A stretch of DNA of 64,000 bases from JAMZMI01 sp049115715 (GCA_049115715.1 JAGDZQ010000035.1:138364-202363); one strand, 5' to 3'. Positions 34,795 through 43,713 are shown, numbered from the stretch's first letter. Notes: generated from the sequence alone by a model not told the origin. Made by a program: numbers and translations.

Positions 34795-35812
34795 AATAGT
34801 TTCCGCTTTGTTACTTTCAATTTTCTTTTATTCGGCGAATGCAAGCATTTTGGATTCTCTACGAATGGAAGAAAGAGACGGAAGACAAGTTGTTGTTCAC
34901 AAGGTGGAAAAGGGAGAGACACTATATTCACTTTCAAGACGCTATCAGGCTTCTGTTGAAGAGATCATCGCGTATAACAAAATTGAGAACAATACACTTT
35001 CTCTGGACCAAATCCTTTTTATTCCCACAGCACTGAAAACATCTGAGCCCATTGGTATTCCTCAAGTTGAAAAGGAGCTTGATACCGCTCAGGTTGAAGA
35101 TAGTGTAAGGACACACGTCGTGCAAGCAAAAGAAACGCTATACCGTATTTCTAAAATGTACGATGTGTCAATGAAAGAACTTAAATCTCTAAACGGGTTG
35201 ACAGGAAATGCCCTTTCTCTAGGACAGGTTTTGAAATTGCCGACAACTAAAGCTGTTCCGGAGAAACAAAAAGATGAAGAAGTAAAAGAAACAGTTCTCC
35301 CGGGAGGCTTCAAAGAGTATTTAGTGCAGAGTGGAGATATGTTGGAGACCATCGCGAAAAAATATAGTGTGAGACCGGATAGCATTATCATCTGGAATCA
35401 ATTGTCTAATACCTACCTAGCAATAGGCCAGAGACTGTTGATCAAAGGGGAGATAGATTCTTTGCTTCAGATGCAAAAGCCGAAAGTTGAAGAAACAGGG
35501 TACAGCCAGAAATCAAAGGTTGTGGATGCAAGTGGGTTTAATAAGGTAATTGAGGAGGGCATTGTCAAGCAAATTGAGAATGTAATCGAAACAGATAAGT
35601 ATTTGGCAATGCACAGAACGCTTAAGATCGGGACAATGGTTGAAGTGCGAAATCTTATGAATAATAAGAGAATCTTTGTGCGGGTCGTAGGTAAGTTGCC
35701 ATCCACTGGACTAAATGAAAATACACTTATTCGACTTACGCCTATTTGCTTTGAACGACTGGGAGTTATAGACCCTAAGGCAAGAGTAGAAATCTCCTAC
35801 TATGAAGACTAA
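34778..35812 (+). CDS. Exported protein with three LysM repeats and a DPBB-like C-terminal domain
   Basis: A 344-residue protein with a signal peptide (MGSSFKIVSALLLSIFFYSANA). Three LysM modules, at about residues 40-84 (HKVEKGETLYSLSRRYQ), 110-153 (HVVQAKETLYRISKMYD) and 178-221 (YLVQSGDMLETIAKKYS), bind peptidoglycan. A C-terminal RlpA-like double-psi barrel follows (about 270-340, LKIGTMVEVRNLMNNKRIFVRVVGKLP). The catalytic Asp of lytic RlpA proteins is not obvious, so a structural rather than lytic role is possible. Start and end overlap neighbours by 17 and 11 bp. Confidence 0.88.
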   Translation: MGSSFKIVSALLLSIFFYSANASILDSLRMEERDGRQVVVHKVEKGETLYSLSRRYQASVEEIIAYNKIENNTLSLDQILFIPTALKTSEPIGIPQVEKELDTAQVEDSVRTHVVQAKETLYRISKMYDVSMKELKSLNGLTGNALSLGQVLKLPTTKAVPEKQKDEEVKETVLPGGFKEYLVQSGDMLETIAKKYSVRPDSIIIWNQLSNTYLAIGQRLLIKGEIDSLLQMQKPKVEETGYSQKSKVVDASGFNKVIEEGIVKQIENVIETDKYLAMHRTLKIGTMVEVRNLMNNKRIFVRVVGKLPSTGLNENTLIRLTPICFERLGVIDPKARVEISYYED

Positions 35813-36572
35813 GGACTTAAAGTCCTTTTTAGACAAAAAGGTAGATCAATACAATTCACCTTCCTTCATATCCAGTGACCCTATTTCCATTCCTCATCAG
35901 TATTCTAAAAAACAAGATGTAGAGATTACTGGGTTCGTGGCTGCAGTGCTAGCCTGGGGTCAGCGAAAGACCATTATCAATAAGTGCAAGGAGTTTTTTG
36001 AATTCATGGACAATGACCCCCATCATTTTATCCTGAACCATCAAGAGAATGATTTGAAGCCATTCTTAAATTTCAAGCACAGGACTTTCAACACTACAGA
36101 CGCGCTTTATTTCATACATTTTTTCAAGTATCATTATTCTATGTATGATTCCCTGGAAGACGCATTTTTACAATCAGGGAAAGAGGAGGGGTGGTTTGCG
36201 GGTAAGGCTCTGGAGGCACATTTCAACTATTTCTTTTCTTTAGAAGAGCATCCCATCAGGACATATAAGCATATCCCCAATCCCAAAAGAAAGTCAGCTT
36301 GCAAAAGGCTGAATATGTTTCTGAGGTGGATGGTAAGGAAGGACGATAGGGGCGTGGACTTTGGTATTTGGGATCGCATTCCTGCTGAGAGACTTATTTG
36401 TCCATGTGATGTTCATGTAGATCGTGTGGGTAGGAGGCTAGGTCTTATTACACGAAAACAAACGGATTGGACTACCGCGGTTGAGCTTACTGAGGAATTA
36501 AAAAAACTGGATCCAAAAGATCCAGTTAAGTATGATTTCGCTCTTTTCGGCCTAGGTGTGGAAGAAAAGTAA
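35802..36572 (+). CDS. TIGR02757 family protein
   Basis: A 256-residue protein. It carries the TIGR02757 pattern: KKVDQYNSPSFISSDPISIPHQYSKKQDVEITGFVAAVLAWGQRKTIINK, FFEFMDNDPHHFI, then CKRLNMFLRWMVRKDD and DFGIWDRIP, and the end RLICPCDVHVDRVGRRLGL. The C-terminal part resembles helix-hairpin-helix DNA-glycosylase folds in helical spacing, but no activity is established. It overlaps the LysM gene by 11 bp and ends 25 bp before convergent pyrE. Confidence 0.87.
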   Translation: MKTKDLKSFLDKKVDQYNSPSFISSDPISIPHQYSKKQDVEITGFVAAVLAWGQRKTIINKCKEFFEFMDNDPHHFILNHQENDLKPFLNFKHRTFNTTDALYFIHFFKYHYSMYDSLEDAFLQSGKEEGWFAGKALEAHFNYFFSLEEHPIRTYKHIPNPKRKSACKRLNMFLRWMVRKDDRGVDFGIWDRIPAERLICPCDVHVDRVGRRLGLITRKQTDWTTAVELTEELKKLDPKDPVKYDFALFGLGVEEK

Positions 36573-36597
36573 TGGACTAGTTTCTCAATTATTCGAG

Positions 36598-37263
36598 TTA
36601 GGCAGCCTCTTCGTTTTCTCCCCACTGTGCAGGATTGCTTCTCCATGCCTTAAGTGTTGCGAGTTGACCTTCTTTGATGGTGCCGTCTTCCATTCCGATA
36701 TCGACCATGGTGCTATAATCACTCAGATACCATAGATCCATATTGTGAGCTTTGAAATTTGCCTCAGATAAAGGAAATCCATAAGTGAATATGGCAGCCA
36801 TACCAAGTATTTCCATTTCTACTGCTCTGATTGCCTCAGCCGCCTGCAGTGAACTACCTCCAGTAGATACCAGATCCTCAAGGATAACAACTTTTTGACC
36901 AGGTCTGATTAAACCCTCTACTTGATTTTCAAGTCCATGAGCTTTGCTTTTGGATCGAATGTAGATGAAAGGAATGTCGAGCAAGTCTGCGACTAAAGCC
37001 CCCTGAGGAATACCAGCAGTAGCTACACCAGCAATGGCCTCTACATCAGGATATTTTTCTTTGATCATTTTAGCCAAAGATTCTTTCACAAGTGTTCTGG
37101 TCTTGGGATAAGATAAACTGAGTCTATTATCACAATAGATTGGGGATTTCCAGCCGGAAGCCCAGATGTAAGGCGTATCCAGATTTATCTTAATTGATTC
37201 AATTTTGAGCAAATCTTTCGCCACCACTTTGGCTAAGTCAGCATTGTACTTATTAACGGCCAT
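36598..37263 (-). CDS. pyrE: Orotate phosphoribosyltransferase
   Basis: A 221-residue cytoplasmic enzyme of de novo pyrimidine synthesis, joining orotate with PRPP to give OMP. The PRPP-binding motif VVILEDLVSTGGSS occupies residues 125-138. GVATAGIPQGALVAD (about 79-93) and YIRSKSKAHG (about 101-110) are the usual pyrophosphate and orotate loops. The length is normal. It is a single-gene unit between the TIGR02757 gene (convergent) and a NUDIX gene (divergent). Confidence 0.95.
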   Translation of the reverse strand: MAVNKYNADLAKVVAKDLLKIESIKINLDTPYIWASGWKSPIYCDNRLSLSYPKTRTLVKESLAKMIKEKYPDVEAIAGVATAGIPQGALVADLLDIPFIYIRSKSKAHGLENQVEGLIRPGQKVVILEDLVSTGGSSLQAAEAIRAVEMEILGMAAIFTYGFPLSEANFKAHNMDLWYLSDYSTMVDIGMEDGTIKEGQLATLKAWRSNPAQWGENEEAA

Positions 37264-37358
37264 TCGAAAAATAATTTGAAATTAACGCAAGAATGATAGG
37301 ATATCATTTACTCGCTGATATATTTAAGGTTTATTTTAAGAGGCAAATCTAACCTAGT

Positions 37359-38042
37359 TTGAAAATATATATCAACGATATTCCAGTAAGAATTCTAGCA
37401 CTGGAAAAACTTCCTGAAGACAAGAAGTTTAATAAGATTATCGATGGACGAAATAAAATAAATGCAAAACAACTGATTGATGATGTTTTGATAAAAGATG
37501 CCGAGCCTGAGAAGATTGATGAGTTTTTAAGATTGATGACAGATACCAAACTTAAAAATGTCGATTCCATCACTTTTACTAGCGGTGATGTCCGAAATCT
37601 TATTCGATATCTAAAAAACAAATTCAAGGTAATAGAGGCTGCAGGTGGTGTTGTAGATAAGAATGGGAAAACACTCTTGATCTATAGAAAAGGAAGATGG
37701 GACATCCCAAAGGGGAAAATTGATAAAGGAGAGAAAAAACGAGTTTGCGCATTACGGGAGCTTGAGGAGGAGACGGGAGTCAAAGGGGAAATAATAGATA
37801 AAATTTGCACTACCTGGCATACCTATGTGACGAATAAAAAGTACGTGCTAAAGAAAACGCACTGGTATAGAATGTCTTGTGTAGATGATACTAACCTAGC
37901 ACCTCAGGCAGAAGAAAATATAGAAGAGGCAAAGTGGATGACGCTAAGCGAACTTAGGAGCGCCCTATATGATTCCTACAGATCTATTCGAATCGTAATT
38001 CAAGAATATCACAAGTTGCTCAAGGAAAATCAAAGGTCGTAG
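37359..38042 (+). CDS. NUDIX hydrolase with N-terminal extension
   Basis: A 227-residue protein. The NUDIX box starts at Gly119 (GKIDKGEKKR...) and ends REL(EE)E-TGV at residues 133-141, with all catalytic glutamates present. An N-terminal region of about 90 residues (KIYINDIPVRILALEKLPED) is not part of the standard domain. The TTG at 37359 is the only credible start: the preceding in-frame region has no ATG. Substrate unknown. Its last 13 bp overlap coaD on the opposite strand. Confidence 0.85.
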   Translation: MKIYINDIPVRILALEKLPEDKKFNKIIDGRNKINAKQLIDDVLIKDAEPEKIDEFLRLMTDTKLKNVDSITFTSGDVRNLIRYLKNKFKVIEAAGGVVDKNGKTLLIYRKGRWDIPKGKIDKGEKKRVCALRELEEETGVKGEIIDKICTTWHTYVTNKKYVLKKTHWYRMSCVDDTNLAPQAEENIEEAKWMTLSELRSALYDSYRSIRIVIQEYHKLLKENQRS

Positions 38043-38482
38043 GGAAGGAAATGAGATACATCCTCTCCGTACTTGTGTACTTCACGAATAATACTCGAAC
38101 TTATAGGAGCGAGCTCTGGGGATGTAATTAGAAAGATCGTTTCCAATTCATCATTTAAGTGCTTATTGATTTGCGAAATGCTATTTTCGTATTCGAAATC
38201 TGTGGTATTTCTTAGTCCTCTTACAAGAAATTTTGCGTTAAAATTATTTGCAAATTTTGCTGTGAGTTCGTCGTAAACCTCAATTTTCACTCTTTTATTG
38301 CCTTCGAAAGCCCCCCGAATCCGGCTTACCATCATGTCGATATCAAAGTATCTTTTCTTTTTCTGATTAAAACCGATGGCAATGACCACTTCGTCAAAAA
38401 GCCTCAGACTTCTTAGTACTATATCTTCATGTCCTTTGGTAAAAGGATCAAAAGATCCAGGAAAGAGTGCAACACGCTTCAT
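38030..38482 (-). CDS. coaD: Phosphopantetheine adenylyltransferase
   Basis: A 150-residue cytoplasmic nucleotidyltransferase catalysing the penultimate step of coenzyme A synthesis (4'-phosphopantetheine plus ATP to dephospho-CoA). The TxGH site reads PGSFDPFTKGHED with His18, and the second ATP loop is SSSIIREVHKYG near the C-terminus. VRGLRNTTDFEYE is the conserved pantetheine loop. The start shares one base with the upstream DUF3822 stop. Confidence 0.96.
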   Translation of the reverse strand: MKRVALFPGSFDPFTKGHEDIVLRSLRLFDEVVIAIGFNQKKKRYFDIDMMVSRIRGAFEGNKRVKIEVYDELTAKFANNFNAKFLVRGLRNTTDFEYENSISQINKHLNDELETIFLITSPELAPISSSIIREVHKYGEDVSHFLPYDL

Positions 38483-39369
38483 TAGTCGCAGAGGAATATA
38501 CTGTAGATATCAAAATATCTATGATCCGGCAAGTCTTCGAATTCGCTCGGGAAAGTAACATAGTTTGGTTTTGAACCAAAAGAGATGTTACGGATGTATT
38601 TTTTTAACGCTGTAATATGAGGCGAATTGATTCCAAATATCCCCCATATTACAAGCTTGTTTTCCTTAGGGTTAAGCTTAAGTTCTTTGAATACTGAGAG
38701 CGTAAACTTCAAAAAGTCATCAGTATTTTGAACCAGAAACTGATTGTAGAAAATCAAGCTCTGCTTTTTCGTAACTATTATGTGAAGTATACCACGATCT
38801 ACGAAAGCAAAAACTGTGGACTCATGTGAGTGATCATCATATCTGATAACTCCTTCTAATATGGCACTGCCTTGGTGTACCACTTGCGGGCTTTTCGAAG
38901 GGTATGCGGACTTAACCCATTCAATGACCTTCTTGTCCGCTGTGAAAATATTTACCGCTTCAGACTTGATATGCTTGTAGTAGTAAATCTCTTCGGCCCT
39001 TGTATTTACCTCGCTATTAAGAATCAGATAATCTCCAGCAGCCTCAGGAATGAAAAAATTGCTTGGAACCAATGAGAATTTCTGACTCTTGAAACAAAGC
39101 TTAATGTTGCCCCACTTGTATGATCTAAGCAAAGGGTGCTTGTTGAATAAGTCTTTGATAATACTCAGACGATCGTTGATCGTTTTCAACCCCTCCAGCT
39201 TATAATCTTCAATATAAAGGCATTCGTTTTGAGAAGTAGTGACACAGAATTGAAAGTCTTTTATGCCAATAAGTAGGCTTAGGGTGTATGAGCCTAGGCT
39301 TTTCGAGTCAAAGCTTGAGGCTTTGACTTTCTTTAAGAGTTTGTATCCTGATGTGACGTCTGTACTCAA
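38482..39369 (-). CDS. DUF3822 family protein
   Basis: A 295-residue protein of the Bacteroidota DUF3822 family. Such proteins have two actin-like half-domains (GVRDFQFCVT-type strands at both ends, FAFVDRGILHIIVTKKQSLIFYNQF in the middle) but lack a clear ATP-binding P-loop. It is co-oriented with coaD and shares the junction base, a linkage I recall as frequent in this phylum. The function is unknown. Confidence 0.85.
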   Translation of the reverse strand: MSTDVTSGYKLLKKVKASSFDSKSLGSYTLSLLIGIKDFQFCVTTSQNECLYIEDYKLEGLKTINDRLSIIKDLFNKHPLLRSYKWGNIKLCFKSQKFSLVPSNFFIPEAAGDYLILNSEVNTRAEEIYYYKHIKSEAVNIFTADKKVIEWVKSAYPSKSPQVVHQGSAILEGVIRYDDHSHESTVFAFVDRGILHIIVTKKQSLIFYNQFLVQNTDDFLKFTLSVFKELKLNPKENKLVIWGIFGINSPHITALKKYIRNISFGSKPNYVTFPSEFEDLPDHRYFDIYSIFLCD

Positions 39370-39371
39370 AT

Positions 39372-39965
39372 TTATTCCCAGTTTCCTGCGGTCGTTACGT
39401 TGGTTCTTGATCCAAACATCAATGGTCTTCTATTAGGAATCTCACTTTCAGGATCTCTTGTTTTATCAACTGGTGATGGATTGACCACCTCTATTACATT
39501 CACAATAACTCCACTTTTGTCAATTTTATCAGCCCAGATTTCGAATCTAACGGGAGGATCCACACCTGGCACAGTTGGTAGAGAAGGTAGATCAAATTTT
39601 GGCCATTTTTTCTTAGTGAATATTGAATCTTTTACCATAATGGTACCAAGAGTATCGATTACTACCCACGAGCTATCTGCACCATAGCTTAGTGTTTTTG
39701 TGAATTCTGTTTTTTCAGTGAGGTAAAAACTACCACTATCAACGAATGCCAACAATTTATCCCAGTTGCTTGTAAACTGACCATTTACGGCTTCATATGC
39801 CAATTCAGCTTCACGAATCATCTTCAATTGTTCAATAATTCTGTTTTCCAACTTTTGGATTTTTTCTGTTTCTTCGATTTTTGAGCTAATTGAATCAAAT
39901 AGGAAATATGCAAGCCCTGCAGCGATCAAGCCAAATACGATTGTCAAAACTTTTGTTGTACTCAT
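39372..39965 (-). CDS. Membrane-anchored protein with pseudopilin-like N-terminus, unknown
   Basis: A 197-residue protein with an N-terminal transmembrane helix (VLTIVFGLIAAGLAYFLF) that continues into a long amphipathic helix. The segment RIIEQLKMIREAELAYEAVNGQFTSNWDKLLAFV resembles the helix-to-globular junction of GspG-type pseudopilins. The rest is beta-rich and proline-containing (KFDLPSLPTVPGVDPPVRFEI). No prepilin-peptidase site (Gly-Phe) was found, so it is probably not processed. It lies 2 bp before the DUF3822 gene. Confidence 0.65.
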   Translation of the reverse strand: MSTTKVLTIVFGLIAAGLAYFLFDSISSKIEETEKIQKLENRIIEQLKMIREAELAYEAVNGQFTSNWDKLLAFVDSGSFYLTEKTEFTKTLSYGADSSWVVIDTLGTIMVKDSIFTKKKWPKFDLPSLPTVPGVDPPVRFEIWADKIDKSGVIVNVIEVVNPSPVDKTRDPESEIPNRRPLMFGSRTNVTTAGNWE

Positions 39966-40048
39966 TATATGGACGTTGTTAGAACTAAGTTAAGTTAGGT
40001 ATTCTGCAATAATACAGATTTTCTGAAGTCTGGCGAAACGCTATTTGT

Positions 40049-40546
40049 CTAAATATTATCAAATTTATAGAAGCCTCTTAAATCGAATATTTTTTTCGGG
40101 GAATCGCATAGGGTAAAACAGTTATGAAGCGTAGTGGAATTGGTCTTGGCAATTTCGTCATATGTCCAAAATTTGGCCTCAGTCAGTATCTGTTCAGAAT
40201 CAGGCACTTCCGGATCAAACCCTAACGCCAGTTCGCCTCCTTTAAGTATAACCTTGAAGAATAATTCAACAGCATGATGCAAAGAATCTCGGTATTCATT
40301 GATGAACAAAAAATCCCTTACCTCGATTTCGAGGTTTGTTTCCTCCTTGAACTCTTTAATCAATGTTTCTTCTGCGGACTCACCAAAGGTGATTCCACCA
40401 CCCGGAGGTGACCATATATATCCTTCTGATCCTAAGTCAAGATGCTTTAGAAGCAAAATCTTTCCCTCTACTTCCAAAAGCCCACAAACTCTTACTCTAA
40501 GTTTTTTATGATAAATGCTACTCGAAACTGGAAAATCTGGTGTCAT
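40049..40546 (-). CDS. NUDIX hydrolase
   Basis: A 165-residue NUDIX protein with no extension. The box is GGGITFGESAEETLIKEFKEETNLE starting at about residue 49: Lys replaces the usual Arg at the REUXEE start and Asn replaces the usual Gly, while the essential Glu residues are kept. Substrate is not predictable. It is divergent from the DUF1573 gene. Confidence 0.85.
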   Translation of the reverse strand: MTPDFPVSSSIYHKKLRVRVCGLLEVEGKILLLKHLDLGSEGYIWSPPGGGITFGESAEETLIKEFKEETNLEIEVRDFLFINEYRDSLHHAVELFFKVILKGGELALGFDPEVPDSEQILTEAKFWTYDEIAKTNSTTLHNCFTLCDSPKKIFDLRGFYKFDNI

Positions 40547-40573
40547 GTCTTAACTAAAATATTTTGAGTTCGT

Positions 40574-40581
40574 TAGATTTG
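40574..40581 (+). promoter_or_regulatory. -7 box upstream of the DUF1573 gene
   Basis: TAGATTTG matches TAnnTTTG and lies 18 bp before the ATG at 40600. It argues against initiation at the upstream TTG at 40564, which would precede the promoter. No clear -33 element was found. Confidence 0.45.
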
Positions 40582-40599
40582 CTGAAAAAGATAAACACT

Positions 40600-41019
40600 A
40601 TGAGAATCATTCCTTTATTATTCGTTCTTTTTGTCGGATTTGGAGTTTATGCTCAATCGGAAGAAAATCAAGAAGCACAAACAGGCCCAAAGGTAGTTTT
40701 TGAAGAAACCGTACATGAATTCGGAGACATCACTCAAGGAGACCGTGTGGAGCATGTATTTAAGTATATGAATAATGGAACCGAGCCTCTTATCATAAGT
40801 AATGTAAAAACTACTTGTGGATGTACAGCTCCAGATTGGAGTCGTGAGCCACTAGCTCCAGGTGAGTCTGCAGATTTGACTGTGAGGTTTAATAGCAGTG
40901 GTAAAAATGGAATGATAAATAAGACCATTACCATTAATTCCAATGCTGTAAATAGCACGGAAAGAATCAGAATCACAACTAATGTGCTCCCAAGAGCAAC
41001 CGAAACAGACCCTCAATAG
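40600..41019 (+). CDS. Exported DUF1573 (immunoglobulin-like) protein
   Basis: A 139-residue exported protein. The frame opens at 40564 with TTG, but the signal peptide begins at the ATG at 40600 (MRIIPLLFVLFVGFGVYAQ). The DUF1573 domain is typical: FEETVHEFGDITQGDRVEHVFKYMN, then TCGCTAPDWSREPLAPGESADLTVRFN. It is an Ig-like periplasmic or surface domain of unknown role. The 3' end overlaps the convergent DUF423 gene by 7 bp. Confidence 0.9.
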   Translation: MRIIPLLFVLFVGFGVYAQSEENQEAQTGPKVVFEETVHEFGDITQGDRVEHVFKYMNNGTEPLIISNVKTTCGCTAPDWSREPLAPGESADLTVRFNSSGKNGMINKTITINSNAVNSTERIRITTNVLPRATETDPQ

Positions 41020-41390
41020 ACTGTTTTGTAAAGATGGATAATTAAGGTAATCCATCCTAAGATAAAGCAAAGACCGCCAATAGGAGTTATGGCTCCCAAA
41101 AAGCTAAGGTTGTAAATAGATAAAATATAGAGGGATCCACTGAAAACAAAGATTCCTGACACAAATAGAATAGCCGAATAAGCAATCAACTTATTCGGTT
41201 TTTTTATGCTTAAAGTCCCCAATATCAAAAGCCCAAGAGCATGAAACATTTGATACCTAACTCCAATCTCAAAGGTGCCACCTCTGCCATTTGTTTCTAG
41301 TATTTGCTCAAGCGCATGAGCGCCAAATGCCCCAATCAAAACAGACATCAAGCAAAAAAATGCTCCTGATAAAAGTATTTTCTTAGGCAT
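41013..41390 (-). CDS. DUF423 family membrane protein
   Basis: A 125-residue four-helix membrane protein (start ATG at 41390, MPKKILLSGAFFCLMSVLIGAFGAHALE, then YQMFHALGLLILGTL, and GSLYILSIYNLSFLGAITPIGGLCFILGW). The DUF423/YgdD family marker GAFGAHAL is intact. An upstream extension to 41420 exists but is not supported. Its start overlaps the YggS stop by 8 bp, so the pair is likely one operon. Function unknown. Confidence 0.9.
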   Translation of the reverse strand: MPKKILLSGAFFCLMSVLIGAFGAHALEQILETNGRGGTFEIGVRYQMFHALGLLILGTLSIKKPNKLIAYSAILFVSGIFVFSGSLYILSIYNLSFLGAITPIGGLCFILGWITLIIHLYKTVY

Positions 41391-42060
41391 AATTTCTTTC
41401 TCCAAAAATTGAACTTCCAACTCTAATCATCGTAGATCCACAATCCATTGCAATTTTATAATCACCACTCATACCCATCGAGAGTTCTTCCATTTGAATA
41501 TTCGAAGGCTGAGCTTGATTTTTTATTTCTGTGAAGAGCGATTTCAATCCTTGAAATTCACTTTCAATCACACTTTTATCATCTGTGAAGGTCGCCATTC
41601 CCATAAGCCCTTTTACATTAATGAATTTGAGGTCTTTGAAAGTTTTACTTTGAATGAAACTAAGTAATTCTTCTTTACTAAATCCAAATTTGGTTGTTTC
41701 AGTAGCTATGTGAACTTGAAGAAGAACATCAATCACACGGTCAATTTTACTTCCTTCTTTTTCGATAGCAATCAAAAGACGCTCACTATCCACACCATGT
41801 ATCAGATGGACGAAAGGAGCAATTTGTTTTACTTTATTTCGCTGCAAATGGCCAATCATGTGCCATCGAATATCCTTAGGGAGCTCGCTATGCTTAGAGA
41901 CCAATTCCTGAACTTTATTTTCACCGAAATCAAGATGTCCTGCAGAATAAGCTTCTAAAATAAGGCTTGTAGGCTTGGTCTTACTTACTGCTATTAATTT
42001 GGTGTCGTATTTACTCGACTCTTCAAGTATTGCGTTTAGATTTTCTCTAATATTTGGCAT
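41383..42060 (-). CDS. YggS-type pyridoxal-5'-phosphate homeostasis protein
   Basis: A 225-residue PLP-binding protein of the YggS/PROSC/YBL036C family, fold type III. The PLP lysine is in LIAVSKTKP (about Lys27). Other markers are DFGENKVQEL, HMIGHLQRNKVK, and the phosphate-binding end LSMGMSGDYKIAMDCGSTMIRVGSSIFGER. The family acts in B6 homeostasis rather than in catalysis. The ATG at 42060 is preferred over a TTG at 42066. It overlaps the downstream DUF423 gene by 8 bp. Confidence 0.94.
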   Translation of the reverse strand: MPNIRENLNAILEESSKYDTKLIAVSKTKPTSLILEAYSAGHLDFGENKVQELVSKHSELPKDIRWHMIGHLQRNKVKQIAPFVHLIHGVDSERLLIAIEKEGSKIDRVIDVLLQVHIATETTKFGFSKEELLSFIQSKTFKDLKFINVKGLMGMATFTDDKSVIESEFQGLKSLFTEIKNQAQPSNIQMEELSMGMSGDYKIAMDCGSTMIRVGSSIFGERNYA

Positions 42061-42156
42061 GCACAAAATTAAAATTATTGCCTAAGTTTAACCCTTGCAT
42101 CAGCATGTTTGTTAATAACCCTGATACAATCTTATGTCGAAGCATCAAACCAGTCG

Positions 42157-43713
42157 ATGGAAATATTAGGAACCCTTTTGAAAAAAGGGATGAGCTTAAA
42201 GGAAAGCTTAGAGCAACAATACACCTCACCCCTCGAATTACAAAAACAAGAGCTTAGAAAACTTCTAATCCATAGCAGGCAAACTCGGTTCGGGTCAAGT
42301 TATCGATTTAGCGAGATTTTGAAATCATTTAAGGTAAGTGATGCGGATGAATTTTATAAATCCTTCAAAGATCACCTACCTGTTTTTGATTATGAAAGAA
42401 TCAATTCTGAATGGTGGGAGAGATCACGGGCAGGTGAAGTAGATGTCTGTTGGCCGGGAAAAACAAAATACTACGCACTTAGCAGTGGTACTTCTGGAGC
42501 ACCTTCGAAATATATTCCCATTACAAAGGAAATGCTCAAGTCTATAAGGAGAACAAGTATCCGGCAAATGATGGTAATGCCGCACTGCAATCTGGATGAT
42601 GAGCAGTTTTCTAAAGGGATATTGATGCTTGGAGGAAGTACAGATTTAAGAAAGAGCGGAGAATACTTTGAAGGAGACCTAAGTGGTATTACCACCTCTC
42701 AAATTCCATTCTGGTTTCAGCATTTTTATAAGCCGGGAAGACGAATAGCACGAACAGCCAACTGGGAAGATAAACTTCAGGAAATCACAAGAAAAGCGAA
42801 GAGCTGGGATATTGGGATTATTTGCGGAGTACCCGCATGGCTCCAAATCCTCATTGAGAGAATCATAGCTTACTATAAGGTTGATAATATTCATGAAATC
42901 TGGCCTAACCTTAAATTTTTTGTTCATGGTGGGGTCTCGTTCGAGCCTTATCGGAAAGGGTTCGAAAAACTTCTGAAACATCCACTTATTTACCTTGAAA
43001 CTTACTTGGCCAGCGAGGGATTTATCGCATTTCAGACACATCCTGACAAGAAGTCGATGCGTTTGGTTTTGAATAACGGGGTTTTCTATGAGTTTATCCC
43101 ATTCAACGATCAGAATTTCACCGAAGAAGGAGATTTAAAAGAGAATCCACAGACTTATAATATCAGCGAAGTTGAGAAGGACAAAGAATATGCTTTGCTG
43201 ATTTCTACAAATGCAGGAACATGGCGATATCTTATTGGTGATGTTATTAAGTTTGTATCCTCAGTCGAAGCTGAAATAGTTATTACTGGTCGAACAAAAC
43301 ACTTTCTTAGTCTCTGTGGGGAGCATCTTTCTGTTGATAATATGAATAAAGCCATAGAATTGGTCAGTGAAGACTTAAACATAGATATTAGGGAATTCAC
43401 AGTTATCGGAGAGCCATTTGGATCGTTGTTTTCTCACAGTTGGTACTTGGGCGTTGCAGGATCAGCCGATTCTAAGCTTATAGAACAGGCATTGGATGAA
43501 AAATTAAAGCATTTGAACGACGACTATAAAGTTGAACGGATGCATGCTCTCAAAGAGGTCAGTGTGCACATCTTACCTCCTTCAACTTTTTATGAATGGA
43601 TGAAACTTCAAGGCAAAGAAGGGGGACAATCTAAATTCCCAAGAGTGTTGAAAAAAGATAAGGCAAGTGCCTGGAAGAATTATTTGAAGGATCAAAACCT
43701 AATTACAATTTAA
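42157..43713 (+). CDS. GH3-family acyl-adenylate/amido synthetase-like protein
   Basis: A 518-residue protein of the GH3 auxin-responsive family. The ATP-phosphate loop ALSSGTSGAPSKYIPIT (about residues 105-121), YLASEGFIAFQ (about 284-294), and YRYLIGDVIKF-type core WRYLIGDVIKFVS (about 363-375) are visible. Plant members conjugate amino acids to jasmonate or auxin; bacterial substrates are unknown. The frame extends to a TTG at 42109, but MEILGTLLKKG at 42157 is more family-like. The stop overlaps the LysE start by one base. Confidence 0.85.
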   Translation: MEILGTLLKKGMSLKESLEQQYTSPLELQKQELRKLLIHSRQTRFGSSYRFSEILKSFKVSDADEFYKSFKDHLPVFDYERINSEWWERSRAGEVDVCWPGKTKYYALSSGTSGAPSKYIPITKEMLKSIRRTSIRQMMVMPHCNLDDEQFSKGILMLGGSTDLRKSGEYFEGDLSGITTSQIPFWFQHFYKPGRRIARTANWEDKLQEITRKAKSWDIGIICGVPAWLQILIERIIAYYKVDNIHEIWPNLKFFVHGGVSFEPYRKGFEKLLKHPLIYLETYLASEGFIAFQTHPDKKSMRLVLNNGVFYEFIPFNDQNFTEEGDLKENPQTYNISEVEKDKEYALLISTNAGTWRYLIGDVIKFVSSVEAEIVITGRTKHFLSLCGEHLSVDNMNKAIELVSEDLNIDIREFTVIGEPFGSLFSHSWYLGVAGSADSKLIEQALDEKLKHLNDDYKVERMHALKEVSVHILPPSTFYEWMKLQGKEGGQSKFPRVLKKDKASAWKNYLKDQNLITI

